From an uncultured Bacteriovorax sp. (GTDB taxonomy: Bacteria; Bdellovibrionota; Bacteriovoracia; Bacteriovoracales; Bacteriovoracaceae): DNA of 64,000 bases. The translations under genes and the position numbers were made by a program. Each line of letters starts with the position of its first letter. Position 1 is the first letter of the stretch. This document shows positions 46,553 through 56,152 of the stretch, in pieces. Under the pieces are notes generated by a model, which made no database searches, was not told the origin of the DNA, and worked only from the letters and a program-made list of their open reading frames with translations. The DNA lies in contig CAMLMH010000001.1 of NCBI GenBank assembly GCA_946481315.1, positions 1-64,000 of the forward strand. The letters are read 5' to 3'.

Positions 46553-48302
46553 AGTCAGGCTCATTTTTTCTGTCAGCTGTGGGATGGCCATCGTGATTTA
46601 TATTCTGTTTGTTAGTCCTTACCGCGAACGGCTAGAAGCAGTTTATAGTACAGATAAATTATCAGCGGAAAAATTAAAAAAAATATCTTTTAGCGATGTT
46701 ACCGAAGAGTGGGGAGTTGTTTATAATCATCAGAGCAATTTTTCAAGATTCAATTCTTATCTTTCAACCATACACCCGTCTGTATTGATTTATGATTTTA
46801 ATGAAGATGGTTTCGTCGATATCTTTTATTCCGGTGGAGCAAGAAACTATCTATATATCAACAATCAGCAAGGAAAGTTTAAAGAAGCTGCTGAAGAATA
46901 TGGTTTAGTGTCAAACGACTGGCCTTCAAATCTCAATTCCATGGCACTCATGGCGGACTTCAATAGGGATGGAAAAGATGATTTGTATCTTGCCGCCACA
47001 CCGACTCATCGACTTTATCTGCGGAAAGAAAATAAATTTGAAGATGCCAGTATCAGACTGAATAATTACAAATCGTTTCCAGATGGTGCTAATTTACTCG
47101 ACTTTAATCAGGATGGTCTTCTGGATATTGTTGTTGGCAATATTATTGAATTGGATGATGAGCCAAATAACGTATGGTACATTCCGCGCAGATATGATGA
47201 GCAAACAGGAGGCTATAATCATTTACTGATACAACAGCCCAATGGTGAGTTTATCCCTGAATATAAAATTGATTTTCAAACTCGTTCATTTACTCATGCA
47301 GTTGGTATTTCCGATATCAATAGAGACAGTTTTCCGGATATTTTTTTCGCAAATGATTACTCCATGGATCAAATGTTCCTAAACAACGGAGGAAAGACTG
47401 TAAGTGAAGTGACTGAACAATGGATTCCGAGAAGATGGCATGGAAATTCAGGAATGAACGCTGAATTTGCTGATTTCAATCGCGACGGTCTGAATGATTT
47501 ATACGTAACCAATATTCATAAACCTCCTTTTTACCGGGCATTCAATCTTTTATGGATGAAAAAGAAAGATTCCTCTGGTTTTGAGCAAGTCTCCTGGGAT
47601 GAAAATATTGGTAAGTGTGGTTTCTCATGGGCTGGAAAATTTGCAGATTTTAATCTTGACGGTCAGCTGGATATGTTTGTTGTTAATGGGCGGGATAAGG
47701 ATCCGGCCCTTAAAAGTCCTGAAGAGGGTCAATCGTTCTGGTATGAAAGAACTCAGCTGACTTCTGTTCCCAAGTTCTTCCTGGGTTTCATGAAAAAATA
47801 TGAAAGAGACCCATCAAAGAGATATTACAATTCTGCTTTTGAAAGAGACTGTCTGTTTATACAGGATCAGGGAAAGTTTTTTGATGTTGCAAATGATATT
47901 GGCCTGACAGATGCTCAGGAAGGTAGAGCATTGGCAATCGCTGATTTTAATAACGATGGAAAAGCAGATATCGTTGTGGGAAATGTCGGTGGGAATTCTA
48001 AGGTCTATCTCAATCGTTCTCAAACAATTCATAATTGGGTGGGGGTAAAGCTCCACAACATAAACGGTAGCCAGATTCCAATAGGAGCACTTCTGAATTT
48101 TTATCAGACAAAAGGTCCGGTTTTATTCAGAGAGTATTATCCAGGTAACGGCTACCGGGGGCAAAGTGATAATCGACTTATATTCACGCTGGATAAGGAC
48201 AGTTTGCCGGAAAAACTCGAAATTATATTTCCAGGGAAAAGAAATAAGCAAGTATTTAAAGATCTCAGGATAAATACATACAATGAAATACGTGAGCAAT
48301 AA
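46542..48302 (+). CDS. FG-GAP/CRTAC1-type protein with UnbV domain
   Basis: This 586-residue protein has one N-terminal hydrophobic segment (residues 8-24). It carries repeated calcium-loop modules (DFNEDGFVDI, DFNRDGKDDL, DFNQDGLLDI, DFNRDGLNDL, DFNLDGQLDM, DFNNDGKADI) forming a beta-propeller, and a C-terminal ASPIC/UnbV domain with GNGYRGQSDNRLIF. Such proteins appear in enediyne cassettes (UnbV) and elsewhere beside UnbU-like membrane proteins, exactly as here. Expected to be extracytoplasmic; the molecular function is not established. Confidence 0.85.
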   Translation: MRDKVRLIFSVSCGMAIVIYILFVSPYRERLEAVYSTDKLSAEKLKKISFSDVTEEWGVVYNHQSNFSRFNSYLSTIHPSVLIYDFNEDGFVDIFYSGGARNYLYINNQQGKFKEAAEEYGLVSNDWPSNLNSMALMADFNRDGKDDLYLAATPTHRLYLRKENKFEDASIRLNNYKSFPDGANLLDFNQDGLLDIVVGNIIELDDEPNNVWYIPRRYDEQTGGYNHLLIQQPNGEFIPEYKIDFQTRSFTHAVGISDINRDSFPDIFFANDYSMDQMFLNNGGKTVSEVTEQWIPRRWHGNSGMNAEFADFNRDGLNDLYVTNIHKPPFYRAFNLLWMKKKDSSGFEQVSWDENIGKCGFSWAGKFADFNLDGQLDMFVVNGRDKDPALKSPEEGQSFWYERTQLTSVPKFFLGFMKKYERDPSKRYYNSAFERDCLFIQDQGKFFDVANDIGLTDAQEGRALAIADFNNDGKADIVVGNVGGNSKVYLNRSQTIHNWVGVKLHNINGSQIPIGALLNFYQTKGPVLFREYYPGNGYRGQSDNRLIFTLDKDSLPEKLEIIFPGKRNKQVFKDLRINTYNEIREQ

Positions 48303-49161
48303 AATTACTGCGGGCGTTCGGTTAATGGATCATCTTTTGCCTAAAGATGGTCGCTGGTATTTAGGAGGAAGTCATCTTTTACTCTGTTTAATTTCAATTT
48401 TATTCTATAATTTTCAACGCAGCATTTTGCAGATACTACTGGGATATATCGCTGCTTTAATTACTGAATTTTTGTTTTTTAAATTCTCTGATAAATACAA
48501 AGGCAGATCACTGGCTGACAGGATGTTTTCAGCCGCAACAGAAGCAGCCGGCTTAATTATTCTGGTGAAGTCAGGCCATTTATTTTATTACGCTATCGCC
48601 AGCAGTATGGCGGTTAGTTCAAAATATATTTTTCGTATCGACGAAAAAAACCATCTCTATAATCCTACCAATTTTGCCATAGTGACCGGATTGTGTTTTT
48701 TTCCTCAAGGAAGTTTTAATTTATTACCTGATGAATTTACCCTCAGTCTGTATCCGATTATTCATGTAACACTATTTGGTCTGCTGGCCATATGGAGAGG
48801 AGGAACATGGCCAGTAACATTGGGTTACGTGGCCACCCTTTTCGCCTTTTCACTGGGGGGTAGCCTATTCTTCAAACAGTCATTCTTTTACTGGTTTATG
48901 CCGGAAATTGGTGCTGCAGGACTTATTTATATTTTCCTTATGATAACTGATCCAAGGACTACACCAAAAAGTTGGCAGTCAATGCTGGTATTTGGAATAA
49001 CGGTCGCTCTTCTTAAAATTTTACTTAAATACAATCAAATCCTTTATCCGAACTATATTGCTTTATTTACCGTAACTTTGGTCCGAGGGTTATATCTGCT
49101 TATACCCATTCGTAACCATAATTGGCCTAAAAAAAGATTTAAGCTTACTATGGAGAAATAA
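48283..49161 (+). CDS. RnfD/NqrB-like membrane protein (UnbU-like)
   Basis: This 292-residue protein has about eight hydrophobic segments and the family motifs HLYNPTNFAIV and MITDPRTTPKSW, recalling the flavin-bearing RnfD/NqrB family. In enediyne clusters the equivalent is UnbU, encoded next to UnbV. It overlaps the UnbV-like gene by 20 bases. Whether it carries a flavin here, or moves electrons or ions, cannot be told. Confidence 0.75.
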   Translation: MKYVSNKITAGVRLMDHLLPKDGRWYLGGSHLLLCLISILFYNFQRSILQILLGYIAALITEFLFFKFSDKYKGRSLADRMFSAATEAAGLIILVKSGHLFYYAIASSMAVSSKYIFRIDEKNHLYNPTNFAIVTGLCFFPQGSFNLLPDEFTLSLYPIIHVTLFGLLAIWRGGTWPVTLGYVATLFAFSLGGSLFFKQSFFYWFMPEIGAAGLIYIFLMITDPRTTPKSWQSMLVFGITVALLKILLKYNQILYPNYIALFTVTLVRGLYLLIPIRNHNWPKKRFKLTMEK

Positions 49162-49172
49162 AGGAGTTCTAT

Positions 49173-50825
49173 TTGGATTGGCTAAGGATACATGTATCCA
49201 ATCTTTGTAATTTTAAGTGTCCTAATTGCCATGTCTTTGAACTGGGGGAAAATAATTTACCTAATCGGGTCATGTCTCAGGAAATCTTTAATCAAAGTAT
49301 CGATCAGTTTCTGAATGTAATGAAACTGCGAGATCACACTCATGTGACTGTTTCCTTATATGGGGGTGAAACCCTGGCCAACAAAAAAATTATTAAGGCA
49401 GGTATAGAGCGTTACGGCAAAAACTGCAATGGAATTCAGATTCATTGGGTCCTCAATACTAATGGAAGTCTATTGAGCGAAGAAGACGTTATTTTTTTCC
49501 ATAAAAATGACGTCGAATTACATGTCAGTGTTGACGGTGAAGAAGAAATTCATAACCTCTCGCGTCCTACTCACAAAGGTAAAGGTACTTTCCATATGGT
49601 AACTCCGGCACTGGAATTTATCCGTGACCATTCCGCTCCTGCACAAATCAATTCCTATATGATGCCCAGTAATTATCTACATTTGAAACAAATTGTGGAT
49701 ATTGCTGAAAAATATAACATCAAAAAAATTTATCTCGATCAGTTTTACAATCTGGACATGATTTCTCATAAAATCGGGATGGAAAAATATCGGGAAATTT
49801 TTTTCTATGCAGCCCAGAAAGGAATTACAATCAGCGGGCCATGGGCAAAAGTGATAGACCGCTTTCAAAAAGGTATTGCCCGGTATAATGAATTAATTGA
49901 AAAACTTGCAATAGACGTTAATATTGACGGCACCTATTATTTTCCTTTTTACAGCGCAAGTAAAAACACCCACAGACATATAGCAAATCTGACCAGTGAT
50001 CTCATCCAGAATGAAGTCTGGAATGATACAGTTAATCTGGCCCGGAATGTTTATACACCTAAGTGTCAATCGTGTTCGATAAAAGATCACTGTTTTGGCT
50101 CAGCCATTGAACAGGTTTTTTATCATATTGGCGAAGATGCCGATACAAAAGTTAGTTGTGACTTTTTCAGGGATTGGTGCCAGTTTTTAATGCGACCGAT
50201 TTATATCGATTCTCAATCGAAATTTGACATAGTTTCTACTTATCCGATTTCTGCCCTTAGCGATCTCACAGCTCAATTGCAGCAAATTATAATTCATCTT
50301 GAAAATTTACTTTGGCCTTTAAAAGAAAAAATCATTCTTAATGTATTTCAGTATTCTGAAGAATTGAGACTGGCCAGCCATCAGTACAATCTGCCTGATT
50401 GGGTTCGCGCCACTACATATGGTTCCCGGAACCTTTTTCATCTGGGTGTTGCAGCTTCACCTAATTTAATTCATGAAGTGACTCATTTTTTTATTATCCA
50501 ATCAAATTTGCTCTGGCCGAAATGGTTCACTGAAGGATTTTGTGAATATATGCAAAACCAGGATATTGACAGGGATTTAGTAAAAAAACATTTGCAGGAG
50601 AATAACCTTTTCCAGGACCGGGTAATTGAAAAGGTGGACTTCATAACTAACAGCAGTTTGAAACCTGAATCAAACACTGCTTATATTCAGGCGAAGGCGT
50701 TTGTCGTTTTTGCTATTGATAAGGTCGGCTTTAAGACAATCATTAAACCTGACTCAGTTTTGCCTTTTGAATCTTTAATGAAGGACTTTCAGGAAAACTA
50801 TCTTAGCGATATTAAGAAAATATGA
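49173..50825 (+). CDS. Radical SAM/SPASM protein fused to a zinc-peptidase-like domain
   Basis: In this 550-residue protein, residues 1-340 are a radical SAM enzyme (Cys12, 16, 19; YGGETL; auxiliary Cys298, 301, 307, 329, 336). The C-terminal half adds HEVTH at 434-438 and Glu454 in WFTEGFCEY, the HExxH-plus-Glu arrangement of gluzincin peptidases. A fusion of a peptide-modifying radical SAM enzyme to a possible protease is uncommon; it could modify and cleave the same peptide. TTG 49173 is supported by AGGAG six bases before. Confidence 0.85.
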   Translation: MDWLRIHVSNLCNFKCPNCHVFELGENNLPNRVMSQEIFNQSIDQFLNVMKLRDHTHVTVSLYGGETLANKKIIKAGIERYGKNCNGIQIHWVLNTNGSLLSEEDVIFFHKNDVELHVSVDGEEEIHNLSRPTHKGKGTFHMVTPALEFIRDHSAPAQINSYMMPSNYLHLKQIVDIAEKYNIKKIYLDQFYNLDMISHKIGMEKYREIFFYAAQKGITISGPWAKVIDRFQKGIARYNELIEKLAIDVNIDGTYYFPFYSASKNTHRHIANLTSDLIQNEVWNDTVNLARNVYTPKCQSCSIKDHCFGSAIEQVFYHIGEDADTKVSCDFFRDWCQFLMRPIYIDSQSKFDIVSTYPISALSDLTAQLQQIIIHLENLLWPLKEKIILNVFQYSEELRLASHQYNLPDWVRATTYGSRNLFHLGVAASPNLIHEVTHFFIIQSNLLWPKWFTEGFCEYMQNQDIDRDLVKKHLQENNLFQDRVIEKVDFITNSSLKPESNTAYIQAKAFVVFAIDKVGFKTIIKPDSVLPFESLMKDFQENYLSDIKKI

Positions 50826-50829
50826 GATT

Positions 50830-52176
50830 ATGTTAAATATGAGATCGGCTTATCATTTACATTTACAGGACAAAGAAGGGATCAGAGTTGCACTTTATGA
50901 TCCTTATAGTTCACAGCTGGTGTGGAAGGATACTGGTGAAAAAATACTTCCTTCTGAGCATGTTTTTAAGCCTATAGTTGAAAAAACGGGTCCTCAAACA
51001 CCTGTAGGTAAAACTGTAGCTCTCAAAAAAATAAAAATTCAGATGGGCTTTGCCTGCAATTATTCTTGTTCCTACTGCAGTCAAAATAATCAGCGCAATT
51101 TTCAAAAAGATACTGTTCAGGAAACTCTGGCAAAAGTACCTTCCTTTTTGGATAAGATGCAACACTGGTTTGATGGAGGTGAAGATGGCAAAGGCAAAGG
51201 TGTAAAATTAGAATTTTGGGGCGGAGAGACGCTGCTGTACTGGAGTGCCGTCGAAATAATGGCTCGCAAACTGCGGTCGCTTTATCCACAAATTGGTCTG
51301 GCTTTGTTTACAAACGGTTCAATTTTATCTAAAGAAATGGCCGACACAGCAGCTGAGTTAAAGATTCATTTCATTGTTTCTCATGATGGCCCGACATTTA
51401 ACGAGGACAGAGCTAAGGATCCTCTGGATATTCCTGCACAAGCTGAAAATTTAAAATATCTGTTCAATACCCTCTCACCACTTAATCTGATTTCTTTTAA
51501 TGCCACCGTTTCACCGAAGAATTATTCTTTTCTGCAAATCCGGGATTACATCGCAAGAAAGCTTCAGGTCCAAACAGAAGAAGTAAAAGTCACTCACGAT
51601 CTGGCAACACCTTATGACTCTCGAGGTTTGTTGTACGTATCCGATGTATCTAAAAGAAATGAACTCATTAATGTTCTTTTTCATGAATACAAACAGCAAT
51701 TCCCTTTTCAGATGGAAGTAGGAAGACTGAATTCAATTGTGCATGATTTTTTTGGTTCACTGACTGAAGAACGTCACGCTGACAGTGTTGGACAAAAATG
51801 CAGCATGGATTTACCAACTTCCATAGCCGTGGATATCGATGGCAATGTTTTAACCTGTCAAAACGTAACAGCAAAAGGTGGACATAAAATTGGTCATATA
51901 GATCATCTTGCAGAAGCTAAACTTTCGACAGCCTGGCACTGGAGTAAACGTCAGGAGTGCGTTCAGTGTCCAGTTGTCCAGATATGCAAAGGTGCCTGCA
52001 TGTTTCTGGAAAATAAATTATGGGAAGGCGCCTGCAATCAGCATTTCACCTGGGGCCTGGCTTATCTCGCTCTGGCCCTTTACTGGCAGACCAACCGCTA
52101 TCTTGTTCTCATTGACGGTGCACCGATCAGATCAGCTTCCGAAAACTCCCTAAAGGTACTCGATTTTGTAGGTTAA
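50830..52176 (+). CDS. Radical SAM/SPASM peptide-modifying enzyme
   Basis: This 448-residue protein has core cluster cysteines 76, 80 and 83 (CNYSCSYC), FWGGETLLYW, SHDGPTFNEDR, and a classic seven-cysteine SPASM region (CSMDLPT..., DIDGNVLTC, then CVQCPVVQICKGAC and a last Cys near residue 400). Family members modify peptides (thioether, carbon-carbon or epimerisation) or mature enzymes. It follows the fusion gene by four bases and ends the accessory block. Confidence 0.9.
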   Translation: MLNMRSAYHLHLQDKEGIRVALYDPYSSQLVWKDTGEKILPSEHVFKPIVEKTGPQTPVGKTVALKKIKIQMGFACNYSCSYCSQNNQRNFQKDTVQETLAKVPSFLDKMQHWFDGGEDGKGKGVKLEFWGGETLLYWSAVEIMARKLRSLYPQIGLALFTNGSILSKEMADTAAELKIHFIVSHDGPTFNEDRAKDPLDIPAQAENLKYLFNTLSPLNLISFNATVSPKNYSFLQIRDYIARKLQVQTEEVKVTHDLATPYDSRGLLYVSDVSKRNELINVLFHEYKQQFPFQMEVGRLNSIVHDFFGSLTEERHADSVGQKCSMDLPTSIAVDIDGNVLTCQNVTAKGGHKIGHIDHLAEAKLSTAWHWSKRQECVQCPVVQICKGACMFLENKLWEGACNQHFTWGLAYLALALYWQTNRYLVLIDGAPIRSASENSLKVLDFVG

Positions 52177-52322
52177 AAGCCCCATGCTCAGGGCATCAAA
52201 AAAGCCAAGTCTATATCTGATATCGGTAGGTTATTCATTTCTTTCAAAAAAGATCTGTTCCTAACATTGACACTTACGAGGGTGATACCATCTTTGTGAT
52301 GACTCAAAGATAAGGATGAATA

Positions 52323-52850
52323 ATGAATAACGAAGAAACAAATGAACAACAAGAAGAAGTAAAGGCCGAGCAGGTTAGTGATGATCAAGCCGGAGTAGAA
52401 ACTGAGACTAAAAAACCGGCTGAAGATTTCAAAGCTAAGTACTACTATTTAGCAGCTGAATTAGATAATGCCCGCAAACGCTTTGAGCGTGAGAAAGAAA
52501 ATCTGCTCAAATTTGGGAATGAAAAAATACTAACCGGGCTGATTAGTGTCGTGGATAATTTTGACTTAACCGTCAATGCTCTTAGAAACGACAATGATGA
52601 CAAGGTTCAGAACATCGTAAAAGGTATTGATATGATCCGTAATCAGTTCCTTGATGTTTTAAAACAAAATGGACTGACCCAAGTCGAAGCACTAGGGAAA
52701 GTTTTTGATCCTAACTTCCATGAAGCTGTTGCACAAGCTCCGGCTGAAGGAAAAAAAGATCAGGAAATTATCACAGAATACCAAAAAGGTTACATGTTAA
52801 ATGGAAGACTGCTTCGGGCGTCTAAAGTTGTAGTAGCAAATAACAATTAA
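52323..52850 (+). CDS. grpE: GrpE nucleotide-exchange factor
   Basis: This 175-residue co-chaperone releases ADP from DnaK. It has an acidic, disordered N-terminus, a coiled-coil start (YYYLAAELDNARKRFEREKEN), the VVDNFDLTVNAL segment, and the C-terminal beta domain with FDPNFHEAVAQ and KGYMLNGRLLRASKVVVA. It begins the grpE-dnaK-dnaJ order. No CIRCE repeat is visible in the 146-base upstream gap. Confidence 0.95.
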   Translation: MNNEETNEQQEEVKAEQVSDDQAGVETETKKPAEDFKAKYYYLAAELDNARKRFEREKENLLKFGNEKILTGLISVVDNFDLTVNALRNDNDDKVQNIVKGIDMIRNQFLDVLKQNGLTQVEALGKVFDPNFHEAVAQAPAEGKKDQEIITEYQKGYMLNGRLLRASKVVVANNN

Positions 52851-52881
52851 AGAGTATTAGAAAACAAATAAGGAGAATTAT

Positions 52882-54816
52882 ATGGGAAAAATTATCGGTA
52901 TCGACCTTGGAACAACCAACTCATGTGTGGCCGTTTTAGAAAACGGAACTTACAAGATTATCGCAAACGCTGAAGGTCATAACACAACTCCATCTATCAT
53001 TGGTTTTGCCAATAATGGTGAAGTTTTAGTTGGTCAGGTAGCAAAGAGACAATCTGTTACCAACCCAAAGAAGACATTGTTTGGTATTAAACGTCTGATT
53101 GGTAGAAAAGCTGATGCAGCAGAAGTTAAAAAGTTTAAAGAAGTGGCTCCATTTGAAATTCTCGCCAATAAAAATGGTGATGCCTGGGTAAAAGTAGACG
53201 GCAAAGAAATGTCACCTCAGGAAGTTTCGGCGAAAGTTCTTGAGAAACTTAAAAAAGCTGCTGAAGACTATTTAGGACAACCGGTAACGGAAGCGGTTAT
53301 TACTGTTCCTGCTTACTTCAACGATGCTCAAAGACAAGCCACAAAAGATGCAGGTAGAATTGCCGGTCTTGAAGTTAAACGTATCATCAACGAGCCAACA
53401 GCAGCAGCACTTGCTTACGGTCTGGACTCAAAGAAGGATAAAAACATTGCTGTATTCGACCTTGGTGGCGGTACATTTGATATTTCAGTTCTTGAGATTA
53501 CTTCAGACGGTGTTTTTGAAGTTAAAGCAACTAACGGGGATACATTCCTTGGTGGTGAGGACTTCGACTACAGAATCATCAACTACCTTGCTGAAGAATT
53601 TAAAAAAGAAAATGGTGTTGATCTAAGACAAGATACTATGGCCCTTCAACGCCTGAAAGAAGCAGCAGAAAAAGCTAAGCATGAACTTTCAAACGTGACT
53701 CAAACAGATGTTAACCTACCGTTCATCACGGCAGATGCCTCAGGTCCAAAACACTTGAACATTAACATCACGAGAGCGAAGTTTGAGCAGTTGATTGGTG
53801 ATTTAATTGAAAAACTGGTTGAGCCATGCCGTACATGTATCAAAGATTCTGGATTATCACTGAATGAAATCCATGAAGTTGTTCTGGTTGGTGGTTCTAC
53901 TCGTACGCCAATCGTACAACAAAAAGTTAAAGAAATTTTCGGTAAAGAACCTTCTAAAGGTGTTAACCCGGATGAAGTTGTTGCTGCCGGTGCAGCGATC
54001 CAGGGTGGTGTATTAGCTGGTGACGTAAAAGACGTTCTTCTTCTTGACGTTACTCCGCTTTCACTGGGTATCGAAACTCTTGGTGGTGTTTCTACTAAGA
54101 TTATCGAAAAGAACACTACGATTCCAACTAAGAAATCACAAGTGTTCTCAACAGCTCAGGACAACCAGCCGGCGGTATCGATACACGTTCTTCAAGGTGA
54201 AAGAGAGTTCGCAAAAGATAACAAAACGCTTGGACGTTTTGATCTCGCGGGAATTGCTCCAGCTCCACGAGGCGTTCCGCAAATCGAAGTTATTTTTGAC
54301 ATCGATGCTAACGGTATCGTTCACGTTACAGCTCAGGATAAAGCAACTGGTAAATCTCAGGAAATCAGAATTACTTCTGGCTCAGGTTTAACAGAAGAAG
54401 AAATCCAGAGAATGGTAAAAGATGCTGAAGCAAACCGCACTGCTGACCAGGAAAGACGCCAGGTTGTAGATACAAGAAACAATCTCGATGGATTGATCTT
54501 TGCCACTGAAAAAATGATTAAAGAAGGTGAAGGAAAAATCGCAGGTCAGTCTAAGTCAGAACTTGAAAGTGCAGTAGCTGAAGCTAAAACTAAGCTAACA
54601 AGTGAATCTCTTGATGAGCTAAAAGCAGCTGTTGAAAGACTTCAAAATGTTTCGCACAAGGTTGCTACTGAAATGTATCAGGCAGGAGGAACCCCGGGGG
54701 GTGACGCCGGAGCTGGTGGGCCTCAAGGTCCGGGTGCAGGAAGTGCCGGAGGATCTGATGCAGGTTCAGCTAAGAAAGACGATGATGTCGTTGATGCTGA
54801 TTACAAAGAAGTCTAA
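52882..54816 (+). CDS. dnaK: Hsp70 chaperone DnaK
   Basis: This 644-residue Hsp70 has the ATPase motifs [14 protein letters not shown] and [12 protein letters not shown], the [11 protein letters not shown] hinge, the substrate-binding domain and a Gly/Ala-rich tail ending [15 protein letters not shown] precedes ATG. Length and order are normal, and a strong terminator follows. Confidence 0.98.
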   Translation: MGKIIGIDLGTTNSCVAVLENGTYKIIANAEGHNTTPSIIGFANNGEVLVGQVAKRQSVTNPKKTLFGIKRLIGRKADAAEVKKFKEVAPFEILANKNGDAWVKVDGKEMSPQEVSAKVLEKLKKAAEDYLGQPVTEAVITVPAYFNDAQRQATKDAGRIAGLEVKRIINEPTAAALAYGLDSKKDKNIAVFDLGGGTFDISVLEITSDGVFEVKATNGDTFLGGEDFDYRIINYLAEEFKKENGVDLRQDTMALQRLKEAAEKAKHELSNVTQTDVNLPFITADASGPKHLNINITRAKFEQLIGDLIEKLVEPCRTCIKDSGLSLNEIHEVVLVGGSTRTPIVQQKVKEIFGKEPSKGVNPDEVVAAGAAIQGGVLAGDVKDVLLLDVTPLSLGIETLGGVSTKIIEKNTTIPTKKSQVFSTAQDNQPAVSIHVLQGEREFAKDNKTLGRFDLAGIAPAPRGVPQIEVIFDIDANGIVHVTAQDKATGKSQEIRITSGSGLTEEEIQRMVKDAEANRTADQERRQVVDTRNNLDGLIFATEKMIKEGEGKIAGQSKSELESAVAEAKTKLTSESLDELKAAVERLQNVSHKVATEMYQAGGTPGGDAGAGGPQGPGAGSAGGSDAGSAKKDDDVVDADYKEV

Positions 54817-54853
54817 TTTGTAGTAAACTGGCTTTTTAAAAATACAATTCTAG

Positions 54854-54882
54854 AGAGGTCTCTCCGTTGGAGAGACCTTTTT
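54854..54882 (+). terminator. Rho-independent terminator between dnaK and dnaJ
   Basis: AGGTCTCTCC, loop GTT, and GGAGAGACCT form a perfect 10-bp stem, extendable by two pairs, followed directly by TTTTT. It lies 12 bases before the dnaJ ribosome-binding region, so dnaJ is either read through partially or has its own promoter. Confidence 0.85.
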
Positions 54883-54894
54883 ATAAGGTAAAAC

Positions 54895-56025
54895 ATGAGT
54901 GCAAAAAGAGATTATTACGAAATTCTTGGTGTGCAAAAGGGCGCAAGCAAGGACGAAATAAAAAAAGCTTATCGTAAGCTTGCTATGCAATTTCACCCGG
55001 ATAAAAATCCCGGAAATGCCGAAGCTGAAGCGAAATTTAAAGAAGCATCTGAGGCGGCAGAAGTCCTTTTAGATGATGATAAAAAATCACGCTACGATCA
55101 ATTCGGTCATGCTGGCGTTAATGGTCAGGGCGGCTTTGGTGGAGCTGGCGGATTCCAGGGTGACTTTGGAGATTTCGGGGATATTTTTGGTGATATTTTT
55201 GGAGATATGCTCGGCGGTCGCGGTCGCGGTCGCGGCGGACGTCGCGCACAGGGGCGTCCAGGCGATGATCTGCAGATGGGCATCGACATTGATTTCACTG
55301 AAGCGGCTTTTGGCTGTGAAAAAACCATTTCTCTTACAAAAAATGTTAAGTGTGAAACATGTAGCGGCTCCGGTGCGAAACCTGGATCAAGCCCTACAAC
55401 CTGTGACTATTGTAACGGCCACGGCGAAGTCCGACGTCAGCAGGGGTTCTTTACCGTTTCATCTACTTGTCCGAAATGTAATGGTTCAGGCCAGATGATT
55501 AAAGATCCATGCGGAACTTGTCACGGGCAGGGTAAACGTAAAAAGAAGGTTGATCTACAAGTTAAAATCCCGGCCGGAATTGATCAAGGCCAGCGTTTGA
55601 AACTCTCTAATGAGGGAGATGCCGGTTCCATGGGAGGACCAAACGGCGATCTTTACGTTGTCATCAATATTAAACCGCACAAGATTTTTGAAAGAGACGA
55701 GTTTGATGTTCATTGTACAGTCCCGATCAGTTTTTCTCAGGCTGCACTGGGGGCTGAGATGGAAGTTCCAACCCTTTCCGGTAAAGTGGCGCTAAAAATC
55801 CCGGCAGGAACACAATCGGGAGTTAAAATGCGCTTGAAGGGAAAAGGAATTCAGCGTCTCGGAGGATATGGAGTAGGAGATCAGATTGTAACGGTGCATG
55901 TGGAAACCCCGACCAAGCTGACTTCCGAGCAAAAAGAACTCTTCAATAGACTCGCTGAGCTGGATGAGCACTCCAACCCAATGAGCCGCGGATTTTTTGA
56001 TAAAGTAAAAGACCTCTTTCAATAA
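54895..56025 (+). CDS. dnaJ: Co-chaperone DnaJ
   Basis: This 376-residue type I J-protein has the J domain with HPD in AMQFHPDKN, a Gly/Phe-rich linker unusually rich in Gly/Arg ([15 protein letters not shown]), and four zinc repeats [24 protein letters not shown] and CGTCHGQG. The C-terminal substrate-binding domain is complete. Confidence 0.97.
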   Translation: MSAKRDYYEILGVQKGASKDEIKKAYRKLAMQFHPDKNPGNAEAEAKFKEASEAAEVLLDDDKKSRYDQFGHAGVNGQGGFGGAGGFQGDFGDFGDIFGDIFGDMLGGRGRGRGGRRAQGRPGDDLQMGIDIDFTEAAFGCEKTISLTKNVKCETCSGSGAKPGSSPTTCDYCNGHGEVRRQQGFFTVSSTCPKCNGSGQMIKDPCGTCHGQGKRKKKVDLQVKIPAGIDQGQRLKLSNEGDAGSMGGPNGDLYVVINIKPHKIFERDEFDVHCTVPISFSQAALGAEMEVPTLSGKVALKIPAGTQSGVKMRLKGKGIQRLGGYGVGDQIVTVHVETPTKLTSEQKELFNRLAELDEHSNPMSRGFFDKVKDLFQ

Positions 56026-56031
56026 CATTTC

Positions 56032-56056
56032 ATGGGACCGGCCAGGCTGGTCCCAT
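56032..56056 (+). terminator. Hairpin after dnaJ
   Basis: ATGGGACC pairs with GGTCCCAT around a 9-base loop, immediately after the dnaJ stop. No strong T run follows, so it may be a weak terminator or a stabilising structure. Confidence 0.5.
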
Positions 56057-56152
56057 CCTTGATTTAAACACTCTTGTTTAAACATTCATGCTTCCCCTTT
56101 AATTAAGTTCCATGCCTTGTTAGAATTGATGGGAATCATCATTGAGGTATGC

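Noticed and set aside
52184..52264. Short ORF (26 codons) in the gap before grpE
   Set aside because: It has no ribosome-binding site and no peptide-like pattern.
52177..52322. Possible CIRCE or heat-shock promoter before grpE
   Set aside because: No TTAGCACTC-N9-GAGTGCTAA repeat is present, and the TTGACA there lacks a fitting -10.
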